From NCBI GenBank assembly GCA_028554755.1, contig JAPTOF010000024.1, forward strand, positions 3,472,001-3,536,000: a stretch of 64,000 nucleotides of DNA. Reading direction: 5' to 3'. Of this stretch, positions 1 through 9,086 are shown piece after piece. The position numbers were made by a program, and so were the translations under genes. This DNA comes from Cordia subcordata (lineage: Eukaryota; Streptophyta; Magnoliopsida; Boraginales; Cordiaceae). The notes under the pieces are model-generated. The model was given only the letters and a program-made list of their open reading frames with translations. It had not been told where the DNA came from and searched no databases. Numbering within the stretch: the first letter of the stretch is position 1; every line of letters begins with the position of its first letter.

Positions 1-1128
1 AAATCTATTCAAAAGCTGCAGTCAAGATTAGCTAGGATGAAAGGGGAGTTTCGTTATATCTTTTTCATTCTATTTTCCATTATGCTCGAGTAGATTTGTA
101 TAGGGTGATTAAACTTATGTAATGGGTTGATTTTATACTCTTATGATATGGGATATGATGGCTAAATATATATATGTTTTGATTTGTCTTGTTTAATTGG
201 ATGTTCTTTCATTCATGTCTATGTGTTTGATAAAATGCCTAGATGAATAACATGTATATAAATTGAAGTTTGTTTGTTACTAAACACATCTAATCCATGT
301 TATACTCATGTTTATGTGTTTATATGTAGATGCTATGAAGTGGGTAGTGCTTTTATTCATGACTATATGCGTATTAGCATGCCTAGTAACGAGCATAACT
401 TCAATAGTGCATATTTCTGCACGCACTAGCAAGTGAAATCCTGCTGTAGTGACCTTAGAATGACGAAGCATAATTTAGGGCTAGTCTAGGTCGAGTCTCC
501 TTTGGCTTTAAATCCAGCCGATAGGTTTCAGGATAGATTTAGTCGACCTTAGCAACACTAGGTCTTGGTTTTAAACCCAGCCAACGGTTTAGGTACTAAG
601 GTAGGTTCATTCTAAGCCACCTAGGAAGTTAGTTAGTCACTCTTGAGGCCCTAGGTCATAATGACCACGCCGTAGCTCTAGGAGACGTCGCCTAGGGACG
701 AACCCGCACCGAGTCCTAGGGGGAAATCATGACACTAATTAGCAACCTAGTTAAGAGCAATTATGAGAGTTAGTCATCATTTCTTAATCCCATAGCATTT
801 GAGTATAGAATTACCCATTCATAAGCCAAAGTCACCCTAATCCCTTTCCAATTGTTAGTTTCCTCTTAATCAACTTGCGTTTCCATTTGTTTTTATTCAT
901 AGTTTAGTTTTATTTCATTTACATAGAGCTCCCAACAATCCAAAATCCAAAAGAAAAGAAATATATATAGTTTAGATCTTTCTCTTTGGCACTTTTAGGA
1001 TACCAAGCATAGAATTCATTCACATCATTCACGCCTCCCTGTGGTTCGACACCTGCACTCGTATACACTATATTGCACATTCGTACCCTTACGGGTCTTT
1101 TAAAGCTTGCACTCGGAAGAAGACATCA
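1..1128 (+). repeat. Gypsy LTR family A, 3' part (cut by window edge)
   Basis: This is the 3' two-thirds of an LTR that matches the reverse complement of the complete solo LTR at 39760-41525 almost throughout. The shared end reads ...GAAGACATCA, so the LTR ends at 1128 with the canonical CA. The sequence CCTCCCTGTGG at about 1037 followed by a GTACCCTTACGGGT-type stretch is shared by all gypsy LTRs in the window. Sequence after 1128 does not match what flanks the other copy, so this is probably a solo LTR or element end inserted into the family-B element to its right. Its start and left TSD lie outside the window. Confidence 0.8.
502..584 (+). promoter_or_regulatory. Paired LTR hairpins with TTTAAA loop (family A)
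   Basis: Two short inverted repeats lie 62 bases apart: TTGGCTTTAAATCCAGCC at 502-519 and CTTGGTTTTAAACCCAGCCA from 564. Each has a stem of about 5-6 pairs around a loop containing the palindrome TTTAAA. The same pair recurs in the other gypsy LTRs of the window. An RNA role is inferred, not shown. Confidence 0.5.
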
Positions 1129-2010
1129 TTCTCCTCATATGTGCCTACCCCTTGTGAAGAGCATGATGAGAAGATGACGACCACTAGTGATAAATTTGTG
1201 GAAGCATTTGATGAGATCTTTGCTAGGGTGGATCTAGAGTCATCTATTGGGGAAAATAGAGCATCAATTTCGGATTCCTTAGAAGATAAGTCTCTTGAAG
1301 TTAAGGATTGTTGTGTTGAGGAGAATGGCCACTCCAAGAAGACATTTAAGGAAGAAATTGATGAGCTTGAAATTACAATCTATGGGTTTTTGGGTGTGTT
1401 TGATGAATCATTGTTGATACCTTATACTACCCTCTCCACTAGGGAATCAATTGATGAGGTTGAGCCTTTTTTAGATGAACATTAAACTTTCCTTGGTGTG
1501 AGTAAACCTATTAAGATCAAATCCACCTTTTGCGAGAAGTTAGAGCGACCTAGGCTTGAAAATTCTATATTTTGTGGAGAAGAAGAGTGTAGTACGTCCA
1601 ATTCCCCTATCTTTGCTCCTCCTTCTCCCAATGTCATTCTTACTCCCCTTGCCCATTCCATTGAGCCTCCCTCTTTGGAGCTTACGTTTGTGCCTTCTTG
1701 CATTGAACACTTTTATCTAGGGTTAGAAAGCACATTTTTTATGTTGCATGCATTTGACTTATCTTTAACCCATGAGAATAGTGTATTTTTAGCCCTTGAT
1801 TTTGATAAAAAGGCCATGGGGTGGCTAATTAAAGAGCAACCGGGACATGATTTTTCATATTTGAGCATGCTTCATTCCACACTTGCACCCACATGCTCAT
1901 TTGATATTTCGGGGTGGGGCCTTGAAAAGGGGTGCATCATGCATTCATCGCCCCAACCCTTAGTGCATGACCCTTTTCCTTCTATGTTCTGTGCTTTGAT
2001 GATTATCTAG
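1129..2010 (+). pseudogene. Unrecognised gypsy 3' ORF, one internal stop
   Basis: A single reading frame runs from the LTR junction at 1129 to a stop at 2008-2010, broken only by a TAA at 1483-1485. About 290 codons are visible and the true start lies upstream or was lost at the LTR insertion. The N-terminal half is acidic (DEIFARVDLESS, EEIDELEITIYGFLG). The C-terminal part is Cys/His-containing and proline-rich without a domain I can name. It sits between the pol end and the 3' non-coding region of a gypsy element, where Athila/Tat-type elements often carry an extra ORF. That position is the only hint of function. I find no signal peptide or clear membrane segment. Whether it is translated is unknown. 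Confidence 0.5.
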
Positions 2011-3568
2011 CAATTTGTGCCACGCAACTTTAAACATGTTTTATTCTAACATCGGCCCCCGACTGGAGGCGTTAAATCCAACGCTACTAGGAGGCACCCT
2101 AGGCTTGTTCATATTTTTCTTTTTTTTCTTGTATTTATTTTCCTTTGCCTTTGTATGTAGTAGATTAGTTTTTTTTTTTTTATATTTATTCTTGCTTTGT
2201 ACATAATAGATTAGATTGCTTTTGTTTATCTTACCTTTTGATATTTTAGGCTTTCTTTTGTTTGTTTTCATTCTTAGTAGGTTAGATTTTTGCTCCCTTA
2301 CTTGTTCTTGCTCCTTTCCTTCATTTGTGCATCAATCCTTTACCCCTTGTTTACATCCTTGTTTATCATTTCAAATGTCAATGTGAGCTTGCATAGCATA
2401 TCTTCTAATCTCTTCTTTGTTTTTTTGAGCATTAGTGCTTTCCACAAAAGATAGAGGCTAGTAGATCATGGGATTGTCTTTGGCATTTGCGGACTACATG
2501 GAAACAAGGTTGTATCTATCCATGTTTTACTTATCCTTATCTATCCCTCTCCGCATTCCCCATATGTGTTTCATGTTGATTCTTGTCATGTGGCTTTGTG
2601 ATTTTTGCTTGAGGACAAGCAAAGTTTAGGTTTGGGGGTGTAGTCGTTCATTTATTGTTTATATCATATTTGGGATAGATTTGCTTGCCATATCTTATTT
2701 TTTCTTAAAATGTGTTCAAAATTTTCATTTTTTTTTTGCATATTTTGAGTTGGTTTATCTCCACGTTGGTTGGAGAGTTGGCTTTTGCTATTGACTTAAT
2801 TGATTGGAGAAGATGAGGGTGTATTGTGGGGAGTAAATGGAGTGTGGGGTATGACCTGAACTTCGAAGAGAATCCTTTTGAAAACTGCGGGGAGTGAGTA
2901 TTTCTAAGGATGCACCTTGTAGTTTCCCCACAACTTGGTTGGAAAAAATGTTTTTTAAGGGTTGTTGATATGAGTGCCCCTTCCTTGATTTGTTCTTTTA
3001 GTTTGCCTTAGCCTCTTCTTTTTTCCTTTCTTAGTGTGCCCATTGAAAAAAAATTGCAAAAATGAAAGAAAAAGTTTAAAAAAAAGCCAAAAGGCAACAA
3101 AAAGATTGAAAAGTGAAGTATGTTGAATTAGTGTCAAGTGACATAATGTCAATTTGACACAAGTATCTCTTTTGTTTATTTTTATGTATTGTGGATAAGG
3201 CTCTTACGTCAATGTGAACCATTGTGATGTATCTTCTCTTCCTTGTATCTATAGGGCTAAATGCATATTGAGAGACCATGTTAGTTGATAGGGCACGAAG
3301 TACCAACATCCCGAGTGCGTGAGTTGGAATCCTAAGTTTATGGTGGTTCTAGCTACTTGGTGGCATTCCTAAGAGGTGTGAGACCCAGTGTGATTGAAGG
3401 AAGGATTCGAAAAAGATTAGGGAAGCCCTTACATGAAAGGAATGACCCCTTGTACCCCTTGCATGCGAAAGATAGCAAGTCAATGCAATTGGCAACTCTT
3501 TGAAAAACATGAGGATAAACTTCATTTAGGCTTGCTTGAGGACAAATAAAGGGAAGGTTTAGGGGTGT
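2011..3568 (+). other. 3' non-coding region of gypsy element B
   Basis: A conserved motif follows the ORF at about 2068-2100 (GCGTTAAATCCAACGCTACT, then AGGAGGCACC). It matches the block found after the pol/3' ORF of Athila/Tat-like gypsy elements and also seen at 53210 in element F. The rest is T-rich and non-coding. It has homology by eye to 32973-34600 on the other strand, the 3' region of element D. It contains two purine-tract motifs, at 2607-2640 and 3535-3566. Confidence 0.6.
3550..3566 (+). promoter_or_regulatory. Polypurine tract of gypsy element B
   Basis: A purine-rich AGGGAAGGTTTAGGGGTG stretch lies immediately before the TGATGTG start of the 3' LTR. This is the position and form expected of the primer for plus-strand DNA synthesis. 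Confidence 0.65.
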
Positions 3569-3833
3569 TGATGTGTGTCATTTGTGCGTGTTTAAATCTA
3601 GTTTTTGCATGCACATTTAAGGGTGTCTAGAGTATAATTGAGTGCACTTAGTATAAAGTTTATGCATATTTGTTAATATTTGCACATAATGTATTTAGAT
3701 GCATAAATACTACACTAAGTGTTATATTCCATGTTTTATGAGTGTTTTAGAAAGGTTCAAGCTTATGCGAGGAAGAAATAAGCTAACGAATGAAGACCGG
3801 AAGAAAAAGAATAAAGAAGAGATCATTCTGATC

Positions 3834-4042
3834 CAGCCGGTCAACTTAGAAGAAAATCCGGTTGACCGGCTAAGTCGACCGGCCCCTCTAGCGAATAAAG
3901 AATTTAAGCTGGTCGAGTTCCTCAAGGAGCCAGTCGATCGACTAGGTCGACCGGCCATTCTTGAGAGCATCATGATTGAAGCCGGTCGAGCAAGAAAGAG
4001 GAGCCGGTCGACCGGCTGTGCACTGAAGAAATCCATAAAAAG
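3834..4042 (+). promoter_or_regulatory. GTCGACCGG cluster plus TATA-like box in LTR B
   Basis: Between 3834 and 4018 there are several full or near copies of the palindrome CCGGTCGACCGG and of TCGACCGGC. A TATA-like CATAAAAAG follows at 4034-4042. This matches the arrangement in LTR families A and E. A promoter role is inferred from position. Confidence 0.55.
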
Positions 4043-4544
4043 CTTGTTTCAGGTCATTTTCTAGGGAGGAACTTTTATTTCTTAAATCCTAAAAAAAACC
4101 CTAACCCTTTACCCACTTTACCAAATACCCTAAACCACCATCTAAACCCTATACCATGCTAGGATTGAAGCATTAAACAAAGATTTGAAGGATTTGTGCG
4201 GACTTGGAAGCAAGAATTTAGAGAAGTTCTTCTTGTTCTTTCTCTATTTCTTGCAAATATGTTGCTAGATTAGGCTAGATTTAGGATTGATTGTTGTTGT
4301 ATATTAGATTAGGGCTTTGAATAATGGATTTGTGTAAATCTTTGGCTCTTAATACATGTTTATTTACATAAATTTATGGCATGATTCAATATGTCTATGT
4401 ATTGGAAATCAAACATGTCTATGTGTTTGTCAAAATGCCTAAGTGAATATGCATGTGTTATTTGTGCTTCAAATGCTCTTATCTACTTATATGGGTGATG
4501 TGATTGTGCTTAATCTTATGGCGTTGCTTAGTAGAGTAGGCTTT

Positions 4545-4805
4545 AGCTTTAAATCTAGCTAATAGGTTACATGCTTTGCTTAGTCGAGTTTAGGTGCTAG
4601 TCATTGGCTTTAAATCCAGCCAAGCGAATAAGTTAACCTAAACTAGAGTATCCCTTACCCACGTTAGTGTTGGTTAATCGAGCCTTCATGTCACGTAGTG
4701 TTTAAGTGCTAGTCCTTGGCTTTAAATCCGGCCAAGAGGATAAGTTCTAATCACGGATTGCGTAGGCTATGGGGTATTGGCCCTTAACTTTAAATCCAGC
4801 TAACT
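4545..4805 (+). promoter_or_regulatory. Repeated TTTAAA-loop hairpins in LTR B
   Basis: Four units are spaced over 260 bases. The two best are TTGGCTTTAAATCCAGCCAA at 4604-4623 and CTTGGCTTTAAATCCGGCCA from 4715. Weaker forms lie at 4545 and 4785. The stems pair TTGGC with GCCAA. Confidence 0.5.
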
Positions 4806-5198
4806 GGTTAAATCACTAGTATTGGTTAAGAGAGCCCAATCAACATAACGGCAATAGAAGTCTCGAGCCTTAGATAGACCTCATCCATTATCATAGCCCA
4901 AGTCTTGTTGCAATGCAATCACCCTAAATCCCCTTCTTCTTTGTTAGTTCTTCCTTCCTTAGTTTGGCTCCTTTAAGTTCCTCTATAGATTAGTTTTTAT
5001 TTTCTTTTTATTTTCGAGCTCTTTTCCATCCTAAAGTAAGCATACACACGCACATAGCTAGTTTGAAGCATCCAAGCACATAGAGACTAAACTAAGGTAG
5101 CCTCCCTGTGGAGACGATAACCGCACTCGAATCCACTATACCACGAACGATCTGTACGCTTGCGGGTGTAAAACTCGATACGAATAGCACACACCACA

Positions 5199-5383
5199 AA
5201 CTAAGCTAATAAACAAAACAAACACAGGATAATAAGAAACTAAGGGAAAAGCAAGATAAAGAACTACTAAAACAAAATAAATAAGATGAGCAAGTAAAAC
5301 AAACAAAACAAGCAACTAACTAAAACACATAAGCAAAAAAGTCAAACCAACCATGCCTCCTTGACAACAGTGCTAGAACTTGG
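5199..5383 (-). other. PBS-proximal leader of gypsy element C
   Basis: On the minus strand this follows LTR C and resembles the leader of element D at 42085-42299. Both have a TTGTC(A/G)AGGAGGCA block next to the LTR end, then an A/T-rich stretch that reads as runs of AAACAAA on the plus strand. The rest of element C is left of the window, separated by the insertion of element B at about 5198. Confidence 0.6.
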
Positions 5384-5934
5384 TGCGATTTCAATAGACA
5401 AGCCTAAATAGCCCACAAGCACATGGGTCAAGTGTGGTATTGTGTGGGCAAATGTGTGGTCGAATCCACGAGGAGGCTAAATATGGAATGATCCTAAGAA
5501 ATTTATCCTAGAGAATTGCCTTAAAAAGAAAACCTAAGCTAACAATCTTTTTGGGAGTTTTTGGATAGAATGAAGCTCCAAGGGAAAGGAAATCTAGACT
5601 AAATTAAACTAAAGGGAAAAGGAAATGGAAAACGGGGGAAACAAGCTAACCTAGAAGGGAAACTAACAAATGGAAAGGGTTAGGGTGATTATCTCTTGAT
5701 TATGGATGACTTAGTACATTTTTGCTATGGGATTTAAGAGATGGTTTATCTATTAAGAGCCATTCTATACGAGGGTTCTAACTAGCCTCCTAAATAACCA
5801 CTAAAACTCGGTACAAGTTTGTCGTTAGGTGTTGGTGCCTTGAGTATGATGTGGTCCTTATGACCTAGGGCCTTAAGGTTGACTAATTAACATCTGATGT
5901 GACTTAGATTGAACCTACCCTAGTGCCTAAATTG

Positions 5935-6016
5935 TTGGCTGAGTTTAAAGCCAAGACCTAGTGCCATTAAGGTTGACTAATATTATTTGAAACCTATTGG
6001 CTGGGTTTAAAGCTAA
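5935..6016 (-). promoter_or_regulatory. Paired TTTAAA-loop hairpins in LTR C
   Basis: On the plus strand these read TTGGCTGAGTTTAAAGCCAA at 5935-5954 and TTGGCTGGGTTTAAAGCTAA at 5997-6016, spaced 62 bases as in family A. Confidence 0.5.
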
Positions 6017-6445
6017 AGGAGACTCGATCTAGGCTAGTCTTAAGTTAAGAGTCATCAATCTAATGTCACAATAGCGGGATTTTAACGATTAAGCACATTC
6101 ATACATGTTCTATAGTATGGCATTCGCGAATACATAGACATACTCAGCTACCAAACATCGTCATGCTTGGATTACACCATTTTAAGAATTAGAAACCAAT
6201 ATTTATGATATTAAAGTCATATTTACTGCTAAGACATGCAAATACACACATAAACATGCATATAAGCATTACCCACTTCATATAAACATCAAACAAATAC
6301 ATAAACATGCTCATATAATGGATTAGAAGTGATTAGTAGTAAATAGACGTCAATTTATATATATGCTACTTATTTAAGCATATTATCAGATACATGGACA
6401 TGTATTGAACAAATGCCATCAAAACCATGAAAATAAAGCATACAC

Positions 6446-6464
6446 AGACACACACACACATATA

Positions 6465-6501
<37 letters not shown>
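6446..6501. repeat. CA/TA microsatellite in LTR C
   Basis: A short (CA)n run at 6446-6460 passes into (TA)n up to 6501. Confidence 0.9.
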
Positions 6502-6505
<4 letters not shown>

Positions 6506-6843
6506 CGATCAAATCCCATAACAATCAAGTATTTAATCAATATAAGCTAAATTACCCTAAAGAGATCTATACATACATGATATAAAATAGGAGAAAAGGG
6601 AAATAGAAGAACTCCGCTTTCATCCTTGCAATCCTTCTACAAATCTTTGAGTAAATCCTTAATCCATAGTGTTTGAATCCTTCTAAGAGCTTGAATTCTA
6701 GTGTTTTTGTGTGTGGGTTAGTATGTGTGAGGTAAAGGAGTTAGGGTTTAGTGTATGTGAAAAATAGGTATGAAGAGTGTGTGTGAATTGATGATTAAAA
6801 TGCTGCTAAACTCGGGGTATTTGTAGCAGCTTTGCGGCGCTAC

Positions 6844-7010
6844 TGGTCGGTCGGTTCTTAAGGGGGATCGACTTGTAAAATACTCTGTTCTTTGGATCAA
6901 CCGATTGACCCTATCAATTAGCCCATTCATTCAACTGGTTCCAGCTGCCTTCTCTGGATCTACCAGTTGACCTAGCTGGTTGACCGGCTCCTTTCCTAGG
7001 TCGACCAAGG
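6844..7010 (-). promoter_or_regulatory. Decayed GTCGAC cluster in LTR C
   Basis: Degenerate copies of the palindrome are present (GGTCGGTCGG, GTTGACCGGC, GGTCGACC, GGATCAACCGATTGACC). Many CpG positions are changed to TpG or CpA. On the minus strand a TATA-like TACAAATACC lies just downstream near 6815. Confidence 0.45.
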
Positions 7011-7299
7011 CTTTAATCGTTTTCGTCTTCGCTTCTGACCTTCACCCCACGACCCGTACAGTTTAGTTCTTCATCAACCATCATCGTGCAAGCTCGTTCA
7101 TCAACCCAAGACTCATCTAAATAATCAAACTAGACATTTAGTGTTTATCCATAAAACTCAACTATATACAATTAGCTCACTTATGCACAGCTCTACCATA
7201 AGTACTACACTAATGCCATTACAAAAACACAAAGTACCTCAAAAACATATGGAAAATGCAATGCAAACACACACAAAACCAAGACACATCACTACACAT

Positions 7300-8370
7300 T
7301 CTTTAAAGAGCTACAAATTTTTGTTATGAGCTATAGATTTTTTTGTAAAAGACCTATAGATTTTTGTTAAGAACCTTCAGATTTTTGTAAGGAACTTACA
7401 GATTTATGCAAAGAAGCTACAGATATTTACTTTTCAGCCTACCAATTTTTCCTATGAAATTTTTTACATTTTTTATAAGCAAATTGGACTGTAAAAGTCA
7501 TTCATATTTTACTACCAATATTTAATTTAGAAGTATAATCTTTCGTAAAGAACCTACTAATTTTTATTAAGAACGTGCAGATTTTTGTAAAGAAACTACA
7601 TATATTTATTTCTCAACCTACAAATTTGTTCTATGAAATTTTCACATGTTTTTACAAGTAAATAGGATTGTAAAAGTCATTCATGTTTTACTATAAATAT
7701 TTAACTTAGAAGTACAATTTTCTATTAAAAAAAGCCTCCAAATTTTTGTTAAGAACCTACATATATTTATTTTTTGGCCTATAAATATTTTCTATTAAAT
7801 TTTTACATTTTTCACAAGTTTATAGGACTGTACAAGTCATTCATGTTTTACTATAAATATTTAATTTAGAAATACAATTTTTTGTTAAAAAACCTTCTGA
7901 TTTTTTTTTTTTTGTAGATATTACATAATTTTGTAAAGAAGTTACACATATTTATTTTTTAGCCTACAAATTTTTTATGATATTTTTACCTTTTTTTACA
8001 AGTAAATAGGATTGTAAAAGTCATTCATGTTTTACTATAAATATTTAATTAGAGGTACAATTTTTTGTATAAAAAAACCTAGAAATTTTTGCAAAGAACC
8101 TACATATTTTTGTTAAGAACTAATACAGTTTTGTAAAGGATCTACAAATTTTTGTTCTTCATTCTACAAATTTTTCCTATGAAATATTTATTTGCAAAAT
8201 CATTCATTTTTTACTACAAATATTTATTTTAGAAGAATAATTGTTTGTAAAGAAGCTATACATTTTTCTAAAGAACCTATAAATTTTTGTTTAAAAATAT
8301 AGATTTTTGTAAAAAACCTACATATTGTTGAAAACCTACACATTTTTGTGCTATCGTTAAAGAGCTCAGT
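7300..8370. repeat. Left AT-rich tandem array (unit about 165-185 bp)
   Basis: Five degenerate units share the core AAAAGTCATTCATGTTTTAC followed by TATAAATATTTAATTTAGAAG, at about 7495, 7672, 7835, 8014 and 8200. Within units, CTACAGATTTTTGTAAAGAA repeats on a scale of 20-30 bases and is nearly palindromic (TACAAATTTTTGTA). Confidence 0.75.
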
Positions 8371-8413
8371 TCTAGTTTTATTTGTAGTGGTATATTGATA
8401 ATTGCACAACATG

Positions 8414-8513
8414 TGATTAGACGATAGCTCAAATAGTTGAGACTATCTCCTTTAAGTATAAGGTTTTGGGTTCAAATTCCATAAGAGTTACGGCTTTAAC
8501 AAAAAAAAAAATG
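8414..8513 (+). mobile_element. Short tRNA-derived SINE with 12-bp TSD
   Basis: The element is about 100 bases. It has an A-box-like GATAGCTCAAATAGTTGAG at 8424 and a B-box-like GGGTTCAAATTCC at 8469-8481, and it ends in an A-run (8501-8511). It is flanked by exact direct repeats TTGCACAACATG at 8402-8413 and 8514-8525. The box pattern, tail and TSD together are diagnostic of a retroposed SINE. Confidence 0.85.
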
Positions 8514-8525
8514 TTGCACAACATG

Positions 8526-9086
8526 CCAACTTGCACTCTAAGCATGAACAATAACAATTAAGGGGCAACCATGCAATCAGAAAAACAAACATATACTAAG
8601 CTAAAATACTCTATACATTTAGTAAATGCTGAAGAAATTCATCATAGATAAAATGCCAAGTGCTACTGTGTCCCATGTGAGCAAAGCCAGTAATGACACA
8701 AAAATACCAAGCAAAAGAAAAGTCTTTATATACCAAAGAATTGTAATCACCTCTCTTTACCTAATCAAAGATGGTAAAAATAAGGTACAAGAAATTTTTT
8801 TTATACATATTAGTAAATGCTAAAGAAATCCATCATGTATGAAAGGCCTAGTGCTATTGCGTCTCATATGGCACAAATATACTAAGCAAAAGAGAAGTCT
8901 TTTCTGATGCTTTTTCCTACCAAAGTTCTATGTACAAATTAGTCAACTGTGATACTCCCTCCTAAAGCACAGCAATGGGCTATTAGATTATAACACCAAA
9001 AATCTAGTAAAGTCACTTGCAAGAAATAGGAAAACAAGGAAAATCATCTTGAAAACAACTACTGTTGAAATGAGACATCGCAAAGA
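8526..9086. other. AT-rich interval, no feature recognised
   Basis: This interval contains only short reading frames with no recognisable domain. A pair of related stretches starts near 8612 and 8808, each about 100 bases (AGTAAATGCT(G/A)AAGAAAT..CATCATAGAT / ..CATCATGTAT). It probably belongs to the 3' flank of the Ulp1 region. Confidence 0.4.

Larger units (their letters stand above)
3569..5198 (+). repeat. 3' LTR of gypsy element B
   Basis: The LTR begins TGATGTGTGTCATTTG right after the polypurine tract and ends ...GCACACACCACA, about 1.63 kb. It contains a GTCGACCGG cluster, a TATA-like CATAAAAAG at 4034-4042, repeated TTGGCTTTAAATCCAGCC hairpins and the shared CCTCCCTGTGG end block. 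It differs clearly from family A, so it is a separate family. The exact right end is inferred from its CA and the start of the oppositely oriented family-C leader. Confidence 0.7.
5384..7291 (-). repeat. 5' LTR of gypsy element C
   Basis: On the minus strand the LTR starts TGATGTGTCTTGG at 7291 and ends ...GAAATCGCA at 5384, followed by the leader block, about 1.9 kb. It carries the same internal landmarks as families A, B and D: paired TTTAAA hairpins, a decayed GTCGAC cluster and the ACTACACTAATGC motif. Being the 5' LTR of a minus-strand element, it should have a partner LTR left of the window. Confidence 0.7.

Noticed and set aside
3699..4064. 121-codon frame with repeated RPSRSTG-like peptides, and similar frames at 21658, 26396 and 40994
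   Set aside because: They arise from the GTCGACCGG palindromes in LTRs, occur on both strands and are not conserved as one frame.
7300..8370. Regular repeats resembling a CRISPR array or an inverted terminal repeat
   Set aside because: Units are degenerate, AT-rich, without spacer structure and in a plant genome. The matching array at 18480-19290 is direct, not inverted.
8414..8513. Functional tRNA gene
   Set aside because: Only A- and B-box-like parts remain, with an A-tail and TSD, and no cloverleaf can be formed. It is a SINE.
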